From Pyropia yezoensis (Eukaryota; Rhodophyta; Bangiophyceae; Bangiales; Bangiaceae), in NCBI GenBank assembly GCA_009829735.1, contig CM020618.1:23855346-23919345 (forward strand): 64,000 nucleotides of DNA. Reading direction: 5' to 3'. Below are positions 55,625 through 64,000 of this stretch, one piece after another; position 1 is the stretch's first letter, and each line of letters opens with the position of its first letter. The notes beneath the pieces are model-generated. The model was not told the DNA's origin. It searched no databases and was given only the letters and a program-made list of their open reading frames with translations. The position numbers were made by a program, and so were the translations under genes.

Positions 55625-56260
55625 TCAGCACCGTAAGACAGGCCCGCCCGCGTACTCCTCGGCTCGCACAGGCAGCAGGTCCTTACGCGCCCCCATGCCC
55701 CGCACAATCGGTGCCAGGATGCTCAAGGCAATGCCAGCAAAAACCACCACAAGACCCACAGCCGCCCAGTCCGCAGCACGGTCCCGCTTGGGCGCATCCC
55801 CCACGGCGACCACTGCGGGCGTCAAGGGCGAGGCCGGCGTGGAATCTACAGGCGTTCCTCCGGCCCCCGTAGCCAGCGCACCGCCGTCGGCCCCGTCTAC
55901 AACGCCCGCCCGTGAGGCGGCGAGCACCAGCAGCCGCTCTGGCTTGGGCACAAACAGCTGGTCCAGCCGAGTGTTGCTGATAACAATCACCTTGTGCCCC
56001 ACAGTGCTGGCCATCCGCACCATTGCCATACCCGTCAATGCCAGGCGTCCCTTAACCGACGACGCTTGCGGCTCAACGGGTGTCCCAGGTGCTAGGGTTT
56101 GCACCATCCCGGATGCAGCAGGAAGAGATGGGGGTGCCGCTGGGGCGGGTGCTCGCGCGGCGACGGCCAGCCCCTGCAGGGCCGCGGACAGGAGGCAACA
56201 GCTTGTCAGGGCGGCGACCTTGGCAAGGCACAGGCCGCTACGGAGGCGGCCATGCCTCAT
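55625..56260 (-). CDS. Small predicted type I membrane protein, unknown function
   Basis: A 211-aa frame from ATG 56260. The frame continues 31 codons upstream but only from a GTG, and the chosen start gives a clean signal peptide: MRHGRLRSG, a hydrophobic core through LTSCCLLSAALQGLAVAA, then a Pro/Ala-rich stretch. The middle (SVKGRLALTGMAMVRMAS, HKVIVISNTRLDQLFVPKPE) looks folded and would be extracellular or lumenal. A single membrane helix near the C-terminus (WAAVGLVVVFAGIALSILAPIV) is followed by a short basic/acidic tail. The gene converges with the deacetylase gene. No family is recognised. An upstream exon is possible. Confidence 0.55.
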   Translation of the reverse strand: MRHGRLRSGLCLAKVAALTSCCLLSAALQGLAVAARAPAPAAPPSLPAASGMVQTLAPGTPVEPQASSVKGRLALTGMAMVRMASTVGHKVIVISNTRLDQLFVPKPERLLVLAASRAGVVDGADGGALATGAGGTPVDSTPASPLTPAVVAVGDAPKRDRAADWAAVGLVVVFAGIALSILAPIVRGMGARKDLLPVRAEEYAGGPVLRC

Positions 56261-58932
56261 TGTGGGGCCAGTCAAGTCCCTTGGGGGACAGGGAAGTGTG
56301 AAGGGTGGGCAGGAGGACGTGGGCGAGATGAGAAGGTGGGCCGATTGCCGCACCTGCCGTGGTTAGCACGACAGAACCACCACAACCGCCAGGGCGCACT
56401 GTGCGGAAGCAGTTTCCGGGTACGAAACGAAGGGGAATAAACGAGAAGAACAGAGAGAGCATATGTGCCAGGCCGGGTGGTCACGTTGCAGAGTCGGACA
56501 CCCGATACCACGCCTCTTCAGGGCCAGCGACCGGGGGTCGGCAGTGTCCCAGGTGCCTCTTGTAGGATAGGGGCGCAATTCTGTCGCTTGGCGACAACGC
56601 CATCAGCAACGCCAAGCTCTACTGCAGCTGAAGGGTCGCTCCTGCGTATGCCATTCTTGGTCATTGGCGACAGATGGCGTGGGTTCACCCTGCATCCAGC
56701 AGGCGAACGCGAAGTGAAGGTCGGCTGCGCGGATGCTGAACGCGGCCACGGTGAGTGGGGCGCTGGGACATGACCTCTGGTCGAATTTGAGGCCTGTGCG
56801 AGGGATTTGAATTCCCGGCGTTGGAAAACACATTGGAAGCGATGTAGTTACATTACAGTGTTAGACGGCTCATATACTCGTATTTAATGATACTAATCAT
56901 ACTGGATTCACTAAGTGTCGCCGCCCTCCTTCAGATAGATAGATGGTCAGTGGCTATCCAGGGACCCGCGATGATCTGTCACCTGACACCCCGATATCAT
57001 CAGTAAAATGCGCCACACCATTGAGGCCCCCATCTATGCGAATCATTATGAAGCATGCCTCTATGGGATCCCTTGGTCCCATTACGAGGGGTGCCCTAAT
57101 GGTGCCCAAATGGACCCGTCCATTGGCACCTCAATTGGCACCTGGGATATACATTAAAAAATTGGTTTCTTTCGTCGGCAGATGTTTCATGGCGAGGAAT
57201 ACACTTTAAAAAGCATACACAGCGCACCCTCAGCTACCGAGAGGCGCCTCCACGGTCCTGCAAGCGCTCCACCGCGAGCTACAGGCGTTAAAACAACTAG
57301 CCAGCTACACGGAGGGGGAGGCACCGCCTGCCAGCAAGCTGCATGCGCGGCGCCTCCCTCCACGGGCTCACCCTCGCCGCCGCCGTCACTACCCCCAGTT
57401 TTGCCATGCTGCTGCAGAACCCTCCCCTCCATGCTCCCCCCCCCACTGCCACAGGAGCCCACAGAAGCTCTCTCCCGCTAACGGCGTGCCCGTCATCTCT
57501 CGTCCCTCACCCGACCCTCACTCCCCCTACGTACATACCGGTCCCCATGGGCATCCACCGCAGCTCGCCTTGTACCTAGTCGGTGGTGTTATTGGGGAGA
57601 CTACAGCAGCGTCCACCGTGCCGCTTGGTGACCGACCATCCGCAGCCGGAAGCAGCAGCCATGCGGCGCGGCCACTGCCCAAAAGAAGATGGCGCTGCAG
57701 CGGTGGTAGCTGGTCCAGCCGCGTCCCTTACGAGCTCCGTCACCTCGGGCGCCGACGCCGCCCGAAGCAGTCCCTGTCGCCCCTTCCGCACTGCCCCCAC
57801 CGTCGCCGCCGCAAAAAAAAAAGCCTCGGCCTTGTCCCCGCCGTCCCCCTTCGCCCCACCACACCCCTCGCCACTGCGTCCTCGGCCGTCTCAACAGTCC
57901 TGCTCAAAAGCCCCTCCGCTCCCACCTCCCTCCTTGTCCCCATCCACGTCGTCGTCTCTGCCTCCCTCACCGTCCCCACCTTCCTTGCCGTCGGCACCCC
58001 CACGCGCCCCCCTCGAACCGACGAGCCATGAGCCCCTCGGCCAAATCAGAGTGCTTGGGGAGGGCTGGCGACTGCAGCAACCGCACACGTGACGGTCGCC
58101 CCTTTGGCGTGCCGTTGTCAGCAACACGCTTGTTGAGGCGCTGCGTGACGCTGCCTCGACCACGCCGTGGGCCTTTTCCCCCAGTACAAGGTCGCACTGC
58201 CCCCCCGCACCCTCCTGCCGCCATGGGACTTGCACTCACGGCCCCTCAAATAGCCCACAGGGCGCAAATCACTAGGGCCGTGGCGCGCCAGTGCTCAGCA
58301 GGTGGTGGCTTGGTCTCCGATGAAAATTATATTGCAAGGGGGTGTCGCTCTCGGAGCTCTCTGGCGGTGTCCCTCTCAGACTGATCATTGAGGCCAACCC
58401 GGTGAAAGGTCATTAAACCCGCCTCTCAATGACACAAAAATGACTCGGTTACAGGACCCTCCATTGGCTCTTTGTAAGCTCAATAGGTCATTAGACATCT
58501 AATCGACCCCTCAATGGGCGCACGCACTTATAGTGATGATCAACACCTTGGCGGCGACCCTCGTCACGAAGACGTGCCATCAGGCGATTTCCCTGCATAC
58601 AGTTGGCTCTTCGCGAAAACCTCAAATAACCCGCTGGGACGGTCAGGGGTCGCGCCAATGAATAGTCCCGTGAATAATCGTTCGGCTTGTGACACCCCGG
58701 GATCTGGCATGCTGCGGTTTCGTGTCTCACGTCGTCGTGAGACAGCGAAGGAAAGGGCCAATGAGGGCCCAGGATGGTAAACGAGGCCCGCCATTTCGTG
58801 GTTTGAGTTTCTAAGTTCCCCATGCGCAAGGGCCCACATGGGAATTGCATGGGCACTGGCGGTCAGTAGCCGGCTAAGTGCGAGCGCAAGAACAAGATCT
58901 CGTCGACTTGGTGATGGTCGCTGCAGCACGAG
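56261..58932. other. Region without a supported gene
   Basis: Includes AT-richer islands (56,820-57,230 and 58,320-58,620) with recurring CTCAATG/CATTGAG motifs and a short GATAGATAGATGG run (56,934), probably old transposon debris. The stretch 57,480-58,240 is Pro/Ser/Arg-rich in all frames. Overlapping frames of 169-181 aa there show no domain. 56,261-56,400 should contain the promoter of the membrane-protein gene. Confidence 0.4.
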
Positions 58933-59297
58933 TGTTGAAGCAATATGGATGACCGTATTGTGACCCTAACATAGGGGGGCTACGTCTAACCCTTAATTTT
59001 CAATTTGGGAGGCCGTAGAGGTCACGGTATCTATAAGTTACGTTTGACTGGAGGGACTTGCATCTTGAGGTGGAGGGTAGTTAGTAGTGTCTCCGAGGGT
59101 TTATAACGAGGGGGCCGGCGGCGAATCCACTGCCGGCCACGGTTGAACAAGAAACCTCTCCCATTTGGGCTCCCATCTTGGTCCCGTGGCTTGCGCTCCA
59201 AGGACAGCAACCTTGGCCTCCCGGTGACGTTGGTGCCGATCCCCCTTGGTGAGTGTTCCCTGAGAGTGGACGTGCAGCGGTTCCATATCGTGCTACA
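58933..59297 (+). repeat. 5' LTR of the older chromovirus copy
   Basis: 365 bp, TGTTGAAGCAATATGG...GTGCTACA. The last seven bases and the promoter region match the array LTRs. The start is slightly altered. Confidence 0.85.
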
Positions 59298-62200
59298 TTG
59301 GTGGAGCAGCAGGGGCCGGATTTCTGTCACCCTTGTGGTGACGCCGCCTTCGGCCCTGGCACACGGATAGGGATCCGGTCCATTTCTTGTACTCGTGGTG
59401 TTGCGATCTGTTTGATTGTGGTTGCGTTTGACTTCGATCTACTGTTACACCCCCCCAACTACCCCCTCGTTTGACTGCGATCTTCTGTTACTCTCCCTCA
59501 ACCTACCCCCTCGCTCTCTTATTTGCGGTGACCGTTACGTCCGTTGACTGATTGTCACTATGTCTACCCAAGAGACGGGGAGCGTTCAAGATGACGGACC
59601 GGCGTCGACGCCGACCCCGGAGGTGAACACGGGAACCAGGATCGGTAACCCGATCGGCAACATTGAGACGCCGATGCTCTCCGGTGCCGGATCGACGTTT
59701 GGTACGACTCGGACGGCAGGGGGCGGCGGCCCGCTTCAGCCGTCTTCTGCCGACCTCACTCCGCCGCAACCTTCACGAGGGGATTCCCTGATGGCGTCAT
59801 TGGCCCGCGTCGAGGCCCGGTTCACCGGACTCGACGCCCGTCAAGAGCGTACGGAGGACGCAATGGCAGTGCTGATGTCATCGCGCCATACGACGGTACC
59901 CCGTCGTGTTCCCCCCACACCGGTACGGTTCGAACCGGCCGGACTACTTTCGAAGTCTACCGGGGTCGACCCTGGTGCTTCTACCCCTGGACAACCCCCG
60001 GATACGGCGGGTTATGTATCCGACTCGTCAGCCGAGTTGGAACGTAGTCACACGGAGCGCTACGCTCGGAGCACCTAGAGCGGACTCCGCGGACACGGTC
60101 CGGCGAATGCTGTCGCAGGACCAAAGTCGGCTATCGGAGGGGGCGGTACCCTATCGCAGTACCCCCACGACGGAGGAAGCCACGCAACTCGGGTACCCGA
60201 GGTGCCGACGCCGGAAGTTCCAGTGTCACTGGTGCAAGCTATGACAGCGCAGGTTACTGCGAGCTTACTGAAGCGGATGGAGTCCGATGAGTTTACGCAC
60301 CAACTGGCCAAGCGACTGGATATCCAGGACGCATACACGGAGATTGTCAACGAAGTCTTTCAGTCGGTACTGACTCCTGGACGTTATCGGTTGGAGGACC
60401 GATCCACTACCGTATAGGATTCGATGCGTACTACCTCGCACAGAGCTATCCGCTCTATGCAGACCCTTATGAAGGGATTCCCTATGTTCGGGGGCCCGAA
60501 CGAACGCCCGTTGGCAGTCATTGGCTTCCTGACCAGCTTCAAGGCAGCCGCAGACAAGGCACTCGTTAACGAGGGGCTAGCCCTGGAGATCCTCCCCTTC
60601 TTTGTTGATGAACGAGTACGAGGCATCCTTCACCAGGCATCCCCGATGCCGGGAATGAGGGTCGCAGCCACCCCCATGCATTACCGTGGTATCCTGAAGA
60701 AGCTGCTGAGCAGCTACCTCAGTGAGGACAAGTGCAAAGACCATTACCGGGCCCTTCGCACCGCCACCGCCCAGTCCTTGGAGGATGAGGAGATGTTCGG
60801 ACGCCGAATCAACGAGTTCGACTACGAGCTGGGGAAACTCCTAGGAGAAGGTGAGCTACGCGCCATCTTGTTCGCAGGAGTACCCAACTACGTGCGGATC
60901 TCCGCACGGGGGGCCAATACGTCACGGACCAACTTCAGTCGACTGATGCACATGTGCAAGTCACTGGGAGACGACTACCGGGTGCTTCACCCGGAGTGTG
61001 CCTTAGCCCCGAAGCCCAAGGGCGAGGGGAGCAAGCTCAGTCTTACCCCGGTACCGAGGCAAGAGAGGGTGGAACGTAAGGCCGCACCAGTACTGTTGGC
61101 GACCGAGGACGCCCCCACGGGTGAGGAGGAGCCCCTGGTCAACCACCAGGGCCATCTGTTGCTACCAGCTACGCCGGTGATTGATAAGCAAGGTACGGTG
61201 GCGTACATCGCCCCTGCGGGGACCCGGTTCCAGTTCAGGGATGAAATGGGACGTCGCGTCCCGTATGTACAGCCCACAGGGTACTCCCAGCTCACGTGGA
61301 ACCCTCATCAACCCAGGCCAACATGGGCGGTACGAACGGAGGCACCTCCGCAGATTGCGGGCAGGCCCAACCGGTTGGGGGAGTCCATATTCTGTTTGAC
61401 TCAAGGACCCAAGGCCTACCAAGGAGCAGGCACGCGGGCGCCCGAGGCAGTCACACGGAGTTATGGAGACACCCTGAGGTGGACCCCCGGCACGTCCGGT
61501 ACATCCGGAGGTATGTCGTGCGGAGACCCCCAGAAATGGGTGTCCTAATGCCCGCTCATCCCGGAGGAGTCTCGAAGTGCAGCAGCGCAACGCAAGGCAG
61601 CCACTGAGGGGTACCCCGCCAGAGCACCCGGACCCGCACCGGGCAGGCAGCAGGCGCACGTAGGGGCACTGGCCGTTGAAGAGGCACCTCCTCTCCCGGA
61701 TGCCGCGTAAGACGCCAACCAGCCAAGCGCGGGAAAGCAGTACGAGGAAGGGTAACACGGAGTCGCGGGGGCAACCCGATCGCACCCCGTAAGGCCGCGG
61801 GTAAAGCCCTACGGAGAGCACGGCTGAGTCGGTGCCGCGTCGATCCCCGGGTACACTTTCCTACCCCTACGACCCGGAGTCGGGGGAAGGATGACTGACC
61901 CCCACGAAAACGAGGAGGTACGGACGGGAAGCCCGGTCACTTAGAACCAGCCAAGGGCCCGGGCCAGGATGCCCGAAGTATACTGGATATCGGTGTAGGC
62001 CATGTGCTGTTCACCTTGGAGAGCTTCAAGGTATCGGCCACACTGGGGGTAGACCCCCAGTCGACGCGATCATACTACCCCGTACTAGATACGGGGGCTG
62101 GTCCGAACCTTATCCGGAAGGATACCCTCCCGGATAAGGGGCTCCCGCGAGGCAGAGTGACCCGGGGACCCACGAACAAGGACGCAAACGGTCGTATCAT

Positions 62201-64000
62201 TCGCACTACAGCAGCGATATCGCTGCGGGTTACGATAGGGGAACTCATCACGGTAGTCGACTTCCTGGTTCGTGAGACCCTATCGGTGCCCTGCATACTG
62301 GGGTGAACCTTCATGAACGTTCACGTGGATGCAATCCGGCCAGGCCGGAGGACCCTCGAGCTACAGGAGGCTGACGGTACGAAGCGAGGACAGACGACTA
62401 TCGTCAGGGACCTGACGCTGCAAGGGAGCCACGATAACGTGGCTGAGGTATACGCAAGCGTAGAGCCGAAGACCCTTCGGCTTGCTAAGCGAACTCGCTT
62501 TGAGCCGTTGTCGGAGACGGTACTCCCGGTCAACTGTGAATTTGCAGGCATCTGCAGAGTCCCGTCTAACCTGCGCACATACAAGCGCCATGGGTTTACC
62601 ATGACCAGCGGTATCATAGATGTCCCGGCAGGGGGGTCATCACTGCTCGTGATGGCAAGCTATCTCCGTATGGCAGTGACCCTTCCGAAAGGAACCATCC
62701 TCGGAGTAGCTGAGCTCTAGGATGGAGACATCCTCAATCCGAACGAGGGCGGTCAAGTGGAACCACTTGAAGTACTGTCGGTCGCCGAGACCCCCGATCG
62801 GGAGGAACCTGACATCGGAAAGCCTAGTCGACCACCAGTCCCGGCGGATATTCCGCGGTTGGACCAAGAATACTTGAAGGCTTTGGCCAAGGCTGACCTC
62901 GACTACCTTATTCCTTGCGTAGCACAAGGTCTACGACGAATGGTAAAGAAGCACGACGTCATGTGGACCGGCGGAGCCTTGGGTACCATTGGGGCAACCG
63001 AACATTGCATACACCTGGTACCAGGCGCACGACGCACCCGTTCGCAACCGCACCGAGCGGGACCTATGCAACGAGAGATCGTTGACTGGTAATTGAAGAG
63101 GATGAGTGAAGCCTTGGTGATCCGACTCTCTTTGTCGGAATGGGGTGCCCCAGTCGTCATTGTACCAAAGAAGGATCAAACCCCTCGGTTCTGCATCCAT
63201 TATCGACGCCTCAACTTGGTTACCGAGAAGAACTCACCCCCCTTACCAAGGATGAATGAGTGCATCGACTCCCTGGGAGAGGCCACAGTGTTTACTGCTA
63301 TCGCCTGCAATGCCGGGTACTGGCAGATCCCGGTGGCCGAGGAGGATATCCCCAAGACAGCGTTCGTCTGTCACAGTGGAGTGTACGAGTTCCTTAGGAT
63401 GCCCTTCGGTTTTTCCAACGCACCCGCTACATTCCACCGGGCCATCGACGTTACGCTGTCGGGAGTGAAGTGGCGAAACTGCCTAGTGCACCTCGACGAT
63501 GTCATCGTCTTCTCGCGTAACAAGGATGACCATGTCAAACATGTCCACGAGGGCTCACCCTCTTGAGGAACGCCGGGGTGACCTTGCGACTCAAGAAATG
63601 TGCCTTCTTTCGACAGACTGTCGAGTATCTGGGTCACCAGCTCACCCCGGGACAGCTGGGTGTACACAGAAGCCAATACCCGAGCCCTCCGGGATGCTCG
63701 ATACCCTAACACCCAAACACATCTCCAGAGCTTTTTGGGAGTGTGTAACGTGTACCGACGGTTTGTCAAGGACTTCGCTCGTATAGCCAAACCGGTAATG
63801 GTTCTGACAAGCAGCACCATGTCAAGGGTATTCCAACCACTCTCGCCCAACGAGGAGGAAGCATTCGAGTCACTGAAGCAGGCCTTGCTGTCCCCACTCG
63901 TCCTTGCGTTGCCGCATAGACGCGAGACCTTTGTCATCGATGTCGATGCATGAGATACCCAGGTGGGCTGTATCTTGTTACAGGGAAAGACGCTCATCGG
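58933..64000 (+). mobile_element. Older chromovirus copy, cut off by the window end
   Basis: Starts with a 365-bp LTR (58933-59297) that is clearly diverged from the array LTRs but collinear with them, including the TTTATAA box. A primer-binding site (59299, TGGTGGAGCAGCAGGGG) follows, then a gag region (from 59560, MSTQETGSVQ, to about 61,700) and a pol region from about 61,950 with protease and RT motifs. The window ends inside the RNase H part. It is a fossil with at least half a dozen breaks, older than the array elements. Any ORFX and 3' LTR lie beyond the window. Confidence 0.8.

Noticed and set aside
56800-56825. GGGATTTGAATTCCC, resembling a tRNA T-arm
   Set aside because: The conserved TTC positions and the acceptor/anticodon arms do not fit on either strand; it is only a short palindrome.
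57486-58092. Overlapping 169-181 aa frames
   Set aside because: Pro/Ser/Arg-rich in all frames, with no domain and no clear gene structure.
1-64000. CRISPR arrays, bacterial operons, rRNA or tRNA genes
   Set aside because: None seen on either strand; the direct repeats present belong to retroelements or low-complexity DNA.

Overview
The window is GC-rich eukaryotic nuclear DNA. It has a GT-AG spliced histone deacetylase gene, long Gly/Pro/Ala low-complexity stretches, poly-G tracts of about 20 bases and dense retroelements. The style best fits a Bangiophyte red alga (Porphyra/Pyropia type). That is an inference from composition, gene structure and repeat content, and other GC-rich algae or protists are not excluded.

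1-32531: about half the window is one compound insertion (518-31994) of a Ty3/gypsy chromovirus flanked by the 5-bp target duplication CTTCT. It splits a minus-strand coding region whose two halves lie at 1-517 and 32000-32531. The family has 363-bp LTRs (TGTAGC...GCTACA), gag with a CCHC knuckle, and pol with protease, RT, RNase H, integrase and chromodomain. It also has a long extra ORF (here called ORFX, 789 aa) on the opposite strand between pol and the 3' LTR, with its own TATA-like box. A 9,971-bp resident element on the minus strand is interrupted inside ORFX by two tandem copies of a 10,753-bp unit. In that unit the LTR-gag-pol segment is inverted and joined at both ends to an internal GGAGG site. 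This is the expected footprint of retrotransposon self-integration (autointegration) into a circle, followed by recombination of the circle into the resident copy.

32532-34926: a minus-strand ORF with a Zn2Cys6-like cysteine pattern, then a degenerate tandem repeat of about 151 bp. 34927-40122: a broken tyrosine-recombinase retroelement of the DIRS/PAT type with split direct repeats (A1...B1-A2...B2), RT, RNase H, an N6-adenine methyltransferase-like domain and a recombinase. 40123-51383: a small MITE, an unrecognised 143-aa gene, a possible 730-aa low-complexity gene, and much GC-rich sequence with no convincing gene.

51384-52260: a small hAT remnant carrying only the C-terminal dimerisation exon. 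52704-54980: a complete class I histone deacetylase gene with three exons, the second only 17 nt. 55625-56260: a convergent minus-strand gene for a small predicted single-pass membrane protein. 56261-58932: no convincing gene. 58933 to the window end: the start of an older, much-broken copy of the same chromovirus family.
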